NCBI GenBank assembly: GCA_024234215.1
Contig: JACKOQ010000001.1
Location: forward strand, 496,001 to 560,000
Origin: Pseudomonadales bacterium
GTDB lineage: Bacteria > Pseudomonadota > Gammaproteobacteria > Pseudomonadales > UBA5862
DNA: 64,000 bases
Direction of reading: 5' to 3'
The position numbers and the translations under genes are program-made. Of the stretch, positions 24,568-32,827 are shown in pieces. The notes beneath the pieces were generated by a model that saw only the letters and a program-made list of their open reading frames with translations, was not told where the DNA came from and ran no database searches. Every line of letters starts with the position of its first letter. The stretch's first letter is position 1.

Positions 24568-24814
24568 GCAACCGATCATCCTGCTCAGCGTCTACTATCC
24601 TCACCATCACGATGTGAAGGTGATCGAGTGGCTGCTCGATCATTTTCATCCGCGCAATGCCCGCATCATCGCTGCCGGGCCGATCCTGCAGGACATGACC
24701 CGCTATGCGGTGCTCCGCTTCGTCAGCGAGCTCGATGTCCGCAGGTTCAAGAACTGGGCGCGCGAGCAGAAGTACCGGATCGTCGATCGGGATGTGCGCG
24801 GCGAGCCGCTTTGA
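24527..24814 (+). CDS. Uncharacterised 95-residue protein
   Basis: A soluble alpha/beta-looking protein with SVYYPHHHDVKVIEWLLDHF, ARIIAAGPILQDM, and a basic C-terminal helix DVRRFKNWAREQK. The His-rich turn could bind metal, but no family is recognised. The start is uncertain: ATGs at 24527, 24539 and 24542 are in frame, the first with CAGG just upstream. It overlaps the preceding gene by 41 nt, so it depends on the same transcript. Confidence 0.6.
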   Translation: MESNMMQPRRTPVEQPIILLSVYYPHHHDVKVIEWLLDHFHPRNARIIAAGPILQDMTRYAVLRFVSELDVRRFKNWAREQKYRIVDRDVRGEPL

Positions 24815-24886
24815 GTGGCGCACCGTCGTCCTGGCCCCCATTTTGCTGCCGGCTGGACAGACATTTTCTCGCGGTGAGGTGACCAC

Positions 24887-26005
24887 GTGATCATTGGTGT
24901 TCCCAGAGAGATCAAGACCGAGGAGTACCGCGTCGGGCTGACGCCCCATGCCGTGCACGAGTTGGCGCTGCATGGGCATCGGCTGCTGGTCGAGCGTGGT
25001 GCCGGACTGGGCAGCGGTTTCGGCGATGACGACTATCAGCGCGCCGGTGCCACGCTGATCGACAGCGCTGCCGAGATCTGGGCGCGTGCGGCGCTGATCG
25101 TCAAGGTCAAGGAGCCGCAGCCGGGCGAATATGGTCTGCTGCGCGCTGGGCAGCTGCTCTTCACCTACCTGCATCTGGCGCCCGATCCGACCCTGACCCA
25201 GGCCCTGCTCGACAGCGGCGCCAGTTGCATCGCCTACGAGACCGTCACCAGTGCCGGCGGGCAACTGCCGCTGCTGACACCGATGTCGGAGGTGGCCGGC
25301 CGGCTGGCGATCCAGGCCGGCGCGCACGCTCTGGAGAAGTCGCAGGGGGGGCGGGGGCTGCTGCTGGCCGGCGTTCCCGGCGTCAAGCCGGCGAAGGTGG
25401 TGATTCTCGGCGGCGGCGTGGTCGGCAGCAGCGCAGCGCTGATCGCCCTCGGCATGGGGGCCGATGTGACGCTGCTCGACCGCTCGATCGAACGGTTGCG
25501 GCAGCTCGAACAGCAGTTTGGCGGCCGCCTCGACACCTGTTACGCCACCACCCACAACATCGAGCGCGAGGCGGTCACCGCCGATCTGATCATCGGTGCG
25601 GTGCTGATTCCGGGCGCTCGCGCACCACGACTGATCAGCCGGACGCTGCTGGGCAGCCTCAACCCCGGTGCGGTGCTGGTCGATGTCTCGATCGATCAGG
25701 GCGGTTGTTTCGAAAGCTCCCGACCGACCACCCACCGTGCGCCGACCTATGTCGAACAGGGTGTCGTCCACTACTGCGTCGCCAACATGCCGAGCGCGGC
25801 GGCCCGCACCGCCTCGCTGGCGCTCAACAACGCCACGCTGCCCTATGTGCTCGAGCTGGCCGATGCGGGGCTGTCTGCCGCGTTGCTGCGCAGCCCCGGG
25901 TTGCGGGCGGGGCTCAATGTCCATCAGGGCCGGCTCACCTGTCAGGCGGTGGCCGAGGCGCAGGGACGCGATTATTGTGCGGCCGACACACTGTTCGCGG
26001 CCTGA
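24887..26005 (+). CDS. ald: Alanine dehydrogenase
   Basis: This 372-residue NAD enzyme starts MIIGVPREIKTEEYRVGLTP, with the substrate Arg and the conserved lysine region KVKEPQPGE. A Rossmann loop VVILGGGVVGSSAA follows, then VANMPSAAARTAS near the active site. It interconverts alanine and pyruvate plus ammonia with NAD, linking amino-acid catabolism to the pyruvate-carboxylating genes at 29583. Length is typical (about 370). A 15-nt gap separates it from the membrane protein downstream. Confidence 0.95.
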   Translation: MIIGVPREIKTEEYRVGLTPHAVHELALHGHRLLVERGAGLGSGFGDDDYQRAGATLIDSAAEIWARAALIVKVKEPQPGEYGLLRAGQLLFTYLHLAPDPTLTQALLDSGASCIAYETVTSAGGQLPLLTPMSEVAGRLAIQAGAHALEKSQGGRGLLLAGVPGVKPAKVVILGGGVVGSSAALIALGMGADVTLLDRSIERLRQLEQQFGGRLDTCYATTHNIEREAVTADLIIGAVLIPGARAPRLISRTLLGSLNPGAVLVDVSIDQGGCFESSRPTTHRAPTYVEQGVVHYCVANMPSAAARTASLALNNATLPYVLELADAGLSAALLRSPGLRAGLNVHQGRLTCQAVAEAQGRDYCAADTLFAA

Positions 26006-26020
26006 GAAAAGGGTGATGCG

Positions 26021-26686
26021 ATGAGCAGCAGTGAGCGCCGCTGGCCACTGTGGCTGCAACCCTGGGTCACAGTCGCCCTGGTGGCCCTGCCGATCTCCAA
26101 CTGGATCAAGTGTCCGCTGCTGCTGCTGTTCTGGTGGTGGAGTTTCGGCCCGACCCGGCGCAGCGAGCGCTGGCTGTTCGGGCTCTCCTGCCTGCTGTTC
26201 ACGGTGATGAACCTGATGGCGCTGCGGCAGGGGATCTTCGCCTTCACTTCCCCTGACCTGCTGGGACTGCCCTGGTATGAGTTCTTCATGTGGGGCTTCT
26301 ACCTGCTGCATGCCCGGCGCCTGCTCGGACCTGCCTGCTCGGCGCCGGCAACAGCGGTCTGCTGGCTGCTGATGGGGCTCTTCGCGCTCTGTTTCACCGC
26401 GCTGAGCGACCCAACCTGGCTGCTGCTGGCCAGTGCGTCACTGCTGGCGGTGACCCGCTGGCTCGATGCCGACCCTCTGGCCTGGCGCCATGCCGGCTAT
26501 CTGCTGCTGCTGGGCGCGCTGTTCGAATATGTCGGCGTCCACAGCGGCCAGTGGCACTATCCCGGTGCCCCCTGGGGCGGGGTGCCGCTCTGGTTCGTCA
26601 CGATGTGGGGCGGCATCGGTTTCTTTGCCCAGCGAGTCGCCTGGTCCCCACTGCTGCGGCTGGATGCGCGCCAGAGCGCTGGCTGA
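26021..26686 (+). CDS. Polytopic membrane protein of unknown function
   Basis: This 221-residue protein has about six hydrophobic helices. It is notable for aromatic stretches (LLFWWWSFGP; WYEFFMWGFYLLHARRL) and a C-terminal EYVGVHSGQWHYPGAPWGGVPLWF region. That region resembles carotenoid-biosynthesis/DUF-type membrane proteins, where buried acid and His residues suggest an enzyme site; the resemblance is weak. It follows ald by 15 nt and is closed by a strong bidirectional terminator. Confidence 0.72.
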   Translation: MSSSERRWPLWLQPWVTVALVALPISNWIKCPLLLLFWWWSFGPTRRSERWLFGLSCLLFTVMNLMALRQGIFAFTSPDLLGLPWYEFFMWGFYLLHARRLLGPACSAPATAVCWLLMGLFALCFTALSDPTWLLLASASLLAVTRWLDADPLAWRHAGYLLLLGALFEYVGVHSGQWHYPGAPWGGVPLWFVTMWGGIGFFAQRVAWSPLLRLDARQSAG

Positions 26687-26726
26687 CTCCCCTTCTGCGT
26701 CGCCTTGCCGGGCGGTTTCACCCGAA

Positions 26727-26758
26727 AAAAAAGCCGGATCAGATCGATCCGGCTTTTT
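26727..26758. terminator. Bidirectional terminator between the membrane protein and thiolase genes
   Basis: AAAAGCCGGATC (26729-26740) pairs with GATCCGGCTTTT (26746-26757) across a 5-nt loop. A-rich on the left and T-rich on the right, it can stop both convergent genes. Confidence 0.88.
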
Positions 26759-26783
26759 GCGTGGGCCCTTCGGCCGTGGCCGA

Positions 26784-27965
26784 TCAGCCGCGCTCGTACA
26801 GGGTCACCACACAGGTACCGCCGATGCCGAGGTTGTGCTGGAGTGCCAGACGTGCGCCCTCGACCTGACGCCGATCGGCGCGGCCGCGCAATTGCTGCAC
26901 CAGTTCGTAGCACTGTGCCAGGCCGGTGGCTCCCAGCGGATGGCCCTTGGAGAGCAGTCCGCCGGAGGGGTTGACGACGAACCGGCCGCCATAGGTGTTG
27001 TCATTGTCCTCGATCAGCTTTTCGGCGCCGCCTTCGGGGCAGAGACCGAGTGATTCGTAGGAGATCAGCTCGTTGGCGGTGAAGCAGTCGTGCAGTTCGA
27101 CCACATCGATGTCCTGCGGATCGACACCCGAAGCTTGGTAGACCTGCTGGGCGGCCGAGCGGGCCATGTCGTAGCCGACCATCTTCATCATGCTGTCGCC
27201 GAAGCTGCTTTCGGTGTCGGTGGTGACGGCCTGGGCCTTGATGGTGACCAGATTGCCGAGGCCATGGCGGGCAGCGAATTCGGGTGAGCAGAGCACCGCC
27301 GCGCCGGCACCGCAGGTGGGTGGGCAGCACTGGTAGCGGGTCAGGGGCTCGAACACCATCGGCGCGGCCATGATCTCTTCGAGGCTGAGCGGGGTATTGA
27401 AGAGGGCCAGCGGGTTGTTGGCGGCATGTTTGCGCGCCTTGACCGAGATCTTGGCCAGGGTTTCGGCCTTGGTGCCATATTTCTTCATGTGCTCGCGCCC
27501 GGCGCCGCCGAACATCTGTGCCGCGCCGGGCGCGTTCATGTCGACGCCCTGGAGTCTGGCCATGGTGGCGCCGTGGCGCTCGCCCGGCGAGCTGCGGTCG
27601 CCGAAGTAGCTCTTGAGGGCACCGGCGGTCATCTGCTCGAAGCCGACCACCAGCGCGCACTCGATGGCACCGTAGGCAATCGCCTGGCGCGCCACGGCCA
27701 GCGCGCTCGAACCGGTCGAGCAGTTGCTGTTGAAGTTGAAGATGGGGATGCCGGTGAGTCCGGCGCTGTAGACCACCTTGTGGCCACAGCAGCTGTCACC
27801 GTAGACGTAGCCGGCAAAGGCCTGCTGCACTTCGCGGTAGTCGATGCCGGCATCCTTGAGGGCGTCGGCGATCGCCTTGGCACCCATGACCGAATAGTCT
27901 TCGCTGGCGCCGGGTTTGGTGAACTGGGTCATGCCGACGCCGATGACGTGGACGGGTCTGCTCAT
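26784..27965 (-). CDS. SCP-x type thiolase (lipid-transfer protein family)
   Basis: This 393-residue thiolase-fold protein starts MSRPVHVIGVGMTQF. The nucleophile cysteine C82 lies in NSNCSTGSSAL, and the catalytic His regions are HDCFTANE and GHPLGATGLAQ. The SCP-2 type lacks the classical thiolase-I GGSIAIGHP spacing. Such enzymes cleave or transfer acyl groups in sterol, branched-chain or unknown lipid catabolism. ATG 27965 has an AGG tract upstream; an in-frame ATG at 28112 lies in non-family sequence. No OB-fold partner is adjacent. Confidence 0.87.
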   Translation of the reverse strand: MSRPVHVIGVGMTQFTKPGASEDYSVMGAKAIADALKDAGIDYREVQQAFAGYVYGDSCCGHKVVYSAGLTGIPIFNFNSNCSTGSSALAVARQAIAYGAIECALVVGFEQMTAGALKSYFGDRSSPGERHGATMARLQGVDMNAPGAAQMFGGAGREHMKKYGTKAETLAKISVKARKHAANNPLALFNTPLSLEEIMAAPMVFEPLTRYQCCPPTCGAGAAVLCSPEFAARHGLGNLVTIKAQAVTTDTESSFGDSMMKMVGYDMARSAAQQVYQASGVDPQDIDVVELHDCFTANELISYESLGLCPEGGAEKLIEDNDNTYGGRFVVNPSGGLLSKGHPLGATGLAQCYELVQQLRGRADRRQVEGARLALQHNLGIGGTCVVTLYERG

Positions 27966-28154
27966 ACGGTTACCTATCAATGGTGTGATTATTGTGAAGG
28001 GTGGATTGGTCAGGTGTCTGGTCAGGTCTGCTTGCGGATGATGGCAGGTCGTCCTGCCGGTTGGCGCAGCGCTGTACAGCCTGCATGAGGCGGATTTCCC
28101 TGACAGTGGCAATGGTCACACAGGCAGTCGGCATCGGCAAGATTGGCGGAGGTT

Positions 28155-28183
28155 CTGGCAAGGGCGCGGCGGTGAAGTATCAT
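28155..28183 (+). promoter_or_regulatory. Promoter of mlaA-like gene
   Basis: CTGGCA (28155-28160) and TATCAT (28178-28183) are spaced 17 nt, ending 51 nt before the TTG start. The rest of the 269-nt gap (27966-28234) shows no other gene. Confidence 0.5.
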
Positions 28184-28234
28184 TAAAACGGCAGCGCCGG
28201 CGTGATGACCAGGCGCCCATGAGGAGAGCGGGTT

Positions 28235-28966
28235 TTGAAGGTGTGGCGAGAAAGCAGATTGTCTGGCAGAGCAGTGCGCCGTTTCATGATGATGGCGCTG
28301 CTGTTTGTGCCGCCCGCCTGGAGTGGCGAGCAGCAGCACGACAACCCCGATCCATGGGAGGGGTTCAACCGCAAGGTGTTCGTCTTCAACGACACCTTCG
28401 ATCGTTATCTGCTCAAGCCACTGGCGCGCGGTTACATGGTGGTGATGCCCGACTGGGCCGACCGCGGGCTCTACAACTTCTTTGGCAACCTGAGCGAGCC
28501 CCGGGTGATCGTCAACGGCTTGCTGCAGGGCAAGTTCAAACAGGCTGGCGGCGATGGGCTGCGCTTCGTGCTCAACTCGACCGTGGGCCTGCTGGGCTTC
28601 ATCGATGTGGCATCGCGGTTCGATCTGCGCAAGCATGACGAGGATTTCGGCCAGAGCCTCGGCGTCTGGGGTCTCTCCAGCGGGCCCTATCTGGTGCTGC
28701 CGCTGCTGGGGCCGAGCACGGTGCGCGACGGTGTCGGGCTGGCGCCGGACTTCATGCTCGATCCGATCGCCCGGATCGACGAGGATGAGACCCGTTACGC
28801 AGTGATCGGCTTCAAGGCGGTGATCGTTCGGGCGCACCTGCTGTCGAGCGAAAAGCTGATCAGTGGCGACCGCTACCTGTTCATCCGCGATGTCTATCTG
28901 CAGAACCGTGAATTTCTGATCAAGGGGCAGACCAGGGATCCCTTTCTGGACGAGAGCGACGAATAG
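28235..28966 (+). CDS. mlaA: MlaA-family outer-membrane protein without lipobox
   Basis: This 243-residue protein has the MlaA (VacJ) core, DPWEGFNRKVFVFND then LLKPLARGY, the RVIVNGLLQG helix and SLGVWGLSSGPYLVLPLLGPST. MlaA sits with porins in the outer membrane and returns mislocalised phospholipids to the periplasmic Mla shuttle. The signal peptide (RRFMMMALLFVPPAWSGEQ) has no cysteine, so it seems to be cut by signal peptidase I rather than lipidated. The TTG start is supported by GAGGAG 8 nt upstream. No mlaBCDEF genes are nearby. Confidence 0.88.
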   Translation: MKVWRESRLSGRAVRRFMMMALLFVPPAWSGEQQHDNPDPWEGFNRKVFVFNDTFDRYLLKPLARGYMVVMPDWADRGLYNFFGNLSEPRVIVNGLLQGKFKQAGGDGLRFVLNSTVGLLGFIDVASRFDLRKHDEDFGQSLGVWGLSSGPYLVLPLLGPSTVRDGVGLAPDFMLDPIARIDEDETRYAVIGFKAVIVRAHLLSSEKLISGDRYLFIRDVYLQNREFLIKGQTRDPFLDESDE

Positions 28967-28987
28967 TCCGCCGACCGTCGGCGTCGC

Positions 28988-29305
28988 TCAGGCCAGAATC
29001 TCCAGCATCAGGCAGCCATGCAGGAAGTGGCCGTTGGCGGTTCGCTCGACGCGGGCCACCTCGGCACGGGTCTGAATCGCCGTTTCGTCGAGCCGGCTGC
29101 CGTCGATGCTGGCAAAGGCGGCGGTAAAGTGGGTGCCGGTCGGCAGCGCCTCGTCCAGTTCCACCGACAGGCCGGCACCGCTCAAGTCGCGGCAGCGACC
29201 GCGCAGTGTGCGTGGCGGCTGGTCGATTTCGAGAGTGACCTCGCTGTTGAGCCGCATCCGGATGAAATCACGTTTCTCGGCCCAATTTCGTTCAACTGAA
29301 GGCAT
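28988..29305 (-). CDS. PilZ-domain cyclic di-GMP receptor
   Basis: This 105-residue single-domain PilZ protein has the binding arm KRDFIRMR (RxxxR) and CRDLSGAGLSVE (DxSxxG) on the barrel, both intact. It should bind cyclic di-GMP and alter a partner such as a motility or secretion system. The ATG at 29305 has AGGAG 8 nt upstream. A diguanylate cyclase lies at 20656. The 277-nt gap to 29583 holds only weak promoter-like sites. Confidence 0.9.
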   Translation of the reverse strand: MPSVERNWAEKRDFIRMRLNSEVTLEIDQPPRTLRGRCRDLSGAGLSVELDEALPTGTHFTAAFASIDGSRLDETAIQTRAEVARVERTANGHFLHGCLMLEILA

Positions 29306-29582
29306 TGGCGGCACTCCTGGCAAAGGGATCAGGGCATGGCCTGCATGGACGGTACGGCAGGCCGGGCGGCCACAGTGTATAACAGCTTGAAAGGGTTCAC
29401 ACTTTCCCCGTTCGTCGGTCGAGGGTCTCTTCTGTTGAACTGATTGCTTCCATCGGGTGCAGCGCCTGTTGGGATGCAATTTGCTTGATATCGTGAAATG
29501 GGTGCAGACAGGGTAAGCTGCACGCCCTTTTGCTTCTGATTGACGCAGATTCCAGTAACGGACAACCCAGACGGAGCTCGGC

Positions 29583-31001
29583 GTGATTCGTAAAATCCTG
29601 ATTGCCAACCGGGGCGAGATCGCGGTGCGCATTGCCCGCGCCTGCGCCGAGATGGGGATCAAGTCGGTGGCCATTTACACCGATGCCGATCGCCATGCAC
29701 TGCATGTCAAGAAGGCCGATGAAGCCTATTCGGTCGGCGCCGACCCGATGCAGGGCTATCTGAATGCCCACACCATCGTCAATCTGGCGGTGGCCTCGGG
29801 CTGCGATGCGATCCATCCCGGCTATGGCTTTCTGTCCGAGAACCCGCTGCTGGCCGAGACCTGCCAGCGGCGCGGAATCCGCTTCATTGGCCCCTCGGCC
29901 GAGGTGATCCGGCGCATGGGCGACAAGGTCGAGGCACGCAAGGCGATGATCGCCGCCGGCCTGCCGGTGACACCGGGCAGCGAGGGCAACCTCGCCGGCG
30001 TCGAGCAGGCGCGAACAATCGCCGCGCAGATCGGCTACCCGGTGATGCTGAAGGCGACCAACGGTGGCGGTGGCCGCGGCATTCGCCAGTGTGCCGACGA
30101 TGCCGAACTGCTGCGCAACTATGAGCGGGTGGTCTCGGAGGCGAGCAAGGCGTTCGGCAAGCCGGAGGTCTTCGTCGAGAAGTGCATCGTCGCGCCGCGC
30201 CACATCGAGGTGCAGGTGCTGGCCGACGCCCATGGCAACGTGGTGCATCTGTTCGAGCGCGACTGCTCGATCCAGCGGCGCAACCAGAAGCTGATCGAGA
30301 TCGCGCCGTCACCGCAGCTCTCGCCGCAGCAGCGGCAGCGGGTCTGCACGCTGGCGGTCGAGGCGGCGCGCGCGGTGGGTTACCAGAATGCCGGCACCGT
30401 GGAGTTCCTGCTCGATGCCCAGGGCGATTTCTACTTCATGGAGATGAACACCCGCCTGCAGGTCGAACACACCATCACCGAGACCATCACCGGGCTCGAC
30501 ATCGTGCAGGAGCAGATTCGCATTGCCGCCGGCGAGCCGCTGTCGATGCAACAGGATGGCATCAGCTTTCGCGGCTTTGCCGCCGAGTTCCGCATCAATG
30601 CCGAGGATCCGCAGAACAGCTTTCTGCCGAGCTTCGGCCGGGTGAGCCGTTACTATGCGCCCGGCGGACCGGGGGTGCGCACCGATGCGGCGATCTACAC
30701 CGGCTATGTGATTCCGCCCTACTACGACTCGATGTGCGTCAAGCTGACGGCCTGGGCGCTCGACTGGGAGGCGCTGATCGCCCGCTCGCGGCGGGCGCTC
30801 AACGACCTGAGCCTCTCCGGGGTCAAGACCACCATTCCCTACTACCTGCAAATTCTGCAACATCCGGCCTTTCGCGCCGGGCGTTTCGACACCACCTTCG
30901 TCGATTCGCACCCGGAGCTGCTCGCCTACAGTCTGCGTCGTCCGCACGAGAACATCGCCGCGGCGATCTCGGCGGTGATCGCCGCGCAAGCCGGCCTTTG
31001 A
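29583..31001 (+). CDS. Biotin carboxylase subunit (pyruvate carboxylase subunit A)
   Basis: This 472-residue ATP-grasp biotin carboxylase starts IRKILIANRGEIAVRIARAC. It has the glycine-rich ATP lid KATNGGGGRGIR, FERDCSIQRRNQKLIE, and the metal/bicarbonate site FMEMNTRLQVEHTITE. It carboxylates biotin with ATP and bicarbonate. The next gene, a carboxyltransferase with its own biotin lysine, lies 13 nt downstream, so together they form a two-subunit pyruvate carboxylase feeding oxaloacetate. GTG start at 29583 with GGAG-type sequence upstream. Confidence 0.92.
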   Translation: MIRKILIANRGEIAVRIARACAEMGIKSVAIYTDADRHALHVKKADEAYSVGADPMQGYLNAHTIVNLAVASGCDAIHPGYGFLSENPLLAETCQRRGIRFIGPSAEVIRRMGDKVEARKAMIAAGLPVTPGSEGNLAGVEQARTIAAQIGYPVMLKATNGGGGRGIRQCADDAELLRNYERVVSEASKAFGKPEVFVEKCIVAPRHIEVQVLADAHGNVVHLFERDCSIQRRNQKLIEIAPSPQLSPQQRQRVCTLAVEAARAVGYQNAGTVEFLLDAQGDFYFMEMNTRLQVEHTITETITGLDIVQEQIRIAAGEPLSMQQDGISFRGFAAEFRINAEDPQNSFLPSFGRVSRYYAPGGPGVRTDAAIYTGYVIPPYYDSMCVKLTAWALDWEALIARSRRALNDLSLSGVKTTIPYYLQILQHPAFRAGRFDTTFVDSHPELLAYSLRRPHENIAAAISAVIAAQAGL

Positions 31002-31014
31002 TCAAGGAGTCGCC

Positions 31015-32823
31015 ATGTCAAGAGTGCAAATCACCGATGTCGTGCTGCGCGACGGCCATCAGAGCCTCATTGCCACCCGGCTGCGCACCGAGGACATGTT
31101 GCCGGTCTGCGCGGCGCTCGACCGGATCGGCTTCTGGTCGCTCGAAGTGTGGGGCGGTGCCACCTTCGACAGCTGCCTGCGCTTTTTGAAGGAAGATCCG
31201 TGGGAGCGGCTGCGCAAGCTGCGCCGGGCACTGCCCAACAGCCGGTTGCAGATGTTGCTGCGCGGACAGAATCTGGTCGGCTACCGCCACTACTCCGACA
31301 GCGTGGTGCGCGCCTTCGTGCAGAAATCGGCCGACAATGGCATCGATGTCTTTCGCATCTTCGATGCGCTCAATGACCTGCGCAATCTGCGGGTGGCGAT
31401 CGAGGCGGTCAACGCCGCCGGCAAACATGCACAGGGGGCGATCAGCTACACGGTCAGCCCGGTCCACTCGATCGAACAGTTCGTCACCATGGCCCGCGAG
31501 CTGGAGGCGATGGGCTGCCACTCGATCGCCATCAAGGACATGGCCGGCATCATGACGCCGCAGGCGGCCACCCAACTGGTCGGTGCGCTGGTCAAGGCGG
31601 TCGGTGTGCCGATTCAGGTGCACTCCCACGCCACGGCGGGTCTGGCCAGCATGAGTCAGCTGAAGGCGGTGGAGGCGGGCGCGACCCTTCTCGACACCTG
31701 CATCTCCGCCTTCGCCGAGGGGCCGAGCCACCCGACCACCGAGAGCATCGTTGCCGCACTGCAGGGCACCGCGTTCGACACCGGGCTCGATCTGGCAAAG
31801 CTGGAGGAGGTGGCCGAGTACTTCCGCCTGGTGCGCAAGAAGTACTGGCAGTTCGAGGCCGGCGTCAGTGGTGTCGATCCACGCGTGCTGCTGCATCAGG
31901 TGCCCGGCGGCATGATCTCCAACCTGATCAATCAGTTGAAGGAGCAGGGCGCCTTGGAGCGGCTCGACGAGGTGCTGGCGGAGATTCCGCGGGTGCGCGC
32001 CGATCTTGGCTATCCGCCGCTGGTTACCCCCACCTCGCAGATCGTCGGCACCCAGGCGGTGATCAATGTGATGACGGGCAAGCGTTACCAGTCGGTCACC
32101 AAGGAGGTGAAGCAGTATCTGCTCGGCCACTATGGTGCTGCGCCGGGCGTGGTCGATGACCAGGTGCGCCGAAGCGCGGTGGGTGACGAGGTGCCGGTCA
32201 GTTGCCGACCGGCCGACCTGCTGCCCGATGAGTTCGACCGGCTGCGCAGCGAGAGCGAAGCCTTCGCCGCCAGCGAGGAGGATCTGCTCACCTACGCGAT
32301 GTATCCGGAGCTGGCCGAGAACTTCCTGCGCGAACGCGCCGCCGGCACGCTGACCCCCGAGCCGCTGCTGCCGCCGGGCTCTGCCGCGTCGGGAGTCGCG
32401 CGCACTGCGCCGACCGACTTCAACGTGACCGTGCATGGCGAGACCTACAATGTCCGGGTCACCGGCAGCGGCCATCCCGGCAGCGGATTGCGTCCCTACT
32501 ATGTCTACATCGACGGCATGCCGGAAGAGGTGATGGTCGAGACCCTCGGTGAAACCGGGCTGTCGACGGCAGCGACCGGCACGCTGCGGCCCCGTCCGGC
32601 CCATGCCGGTCACCTGACCACGCCGATGCCGGGGGTGATCGTCGCGGTCAACTGCCAGCCGGGCGATCAGGTCAAGGCCGGTGATCCGCTGCTGGTGGTG
32701 GAGGCGATGAAGATGGAGAACGAGATCCAGGCCTCGGTCACCGGCACCGTCATCGCGGTCCATGTGCACAAGGGCGACAGCGTCCACCCCGATGAGTCGC
32801 TGCTGGAGATTCAGCCAGCCTGA
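31015..32823 (+). CDS. Carboxyltransferase with biotinyl domain (PycB/OadA family)
   Basis: This 602-residue protein has three parts. An N-terminal TIM-barrel carboxyltransferase carries TDVVLRDGHQSLIAT, the metal-binding KDMAGIM and HSHATAG. The conserved PYC_OADA domain follows. A C-terminal biotinyl domain has EAMKMENEI, biotin lysine K566. With the biotin carboxylase it makes oxaloacetate from pyruvate. The OadA relatives decarboxylate and pump sodium but need membrane subunits beta and gamma, which are absent here, so the pyruvate-carboxylase role is favoured. The gene for ChrA follows after 4 nt. Confidence 0.9.
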   Translation: MSRVQITDVVLRDGHQSLIATRLRTEDMLPVCAALDRIGFWSLEVWGGATFDSCLRFLKEDPWERLRKLRRALPNSRLQMLLRGQNLVGYRHYSDSVVRAFVQKSADNGIDVFRIFDALNDLRNLRVAIEAVNAAGKHAQGAISYTVSPVHSIEQFVTMARELEAMGCHSIAIKDMAGIMTPQAATQLVGALVKAVGVPIQVHSHATAGLASMSQLKAVEAGATLLDTCISAFAEGPSHPTTESIVAALQGTAFDTGLDLAKLEEVAEYFRLVRKKYWQFEAGVSGVDPRVLLHQVPGGMISNLINQLKEQGALERLDEVLAEIPRVRADLGYPPLVTPTSQIVGTQAVINVMTGKRYQSVTKEVKQYLLGHYGAAPGVVDDQVRRSAVGDEVPVSCRPADLLPDEFDRLRSESEAFAASEEDLLTYAMYPELAENFLRERAAGTLTPEPLLPPGSAASGVARTAPTDFNVTVHGETYNVRVTGSGHPGSGLRPYYVYIDGMPEEVMVETLGETGLSTAATGTLRPRPAHAGHLTTPMPGVIVAVNCQPGDQVKAGDPLLVVEAMKMENEIQASVTGTVIAVHVHKGDSVHPDESLLEIQPA

Positions 32824-32827
32824 TCCG

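Noticed and set aside
29485..29519. Promoter for the biotin carboxylase gene (TTGATA ... TAAGCT)
   Set aside because: Spacing is 23 nt, too long for a sigma-70 type promoter.
31015..32823. Sodium-pumping oxaloacetate decarboxylase alpha subunit
   Set aside because: No beta or gamma membrane subunit genes are present, and a biotin carboxylase gene is directly upstream.
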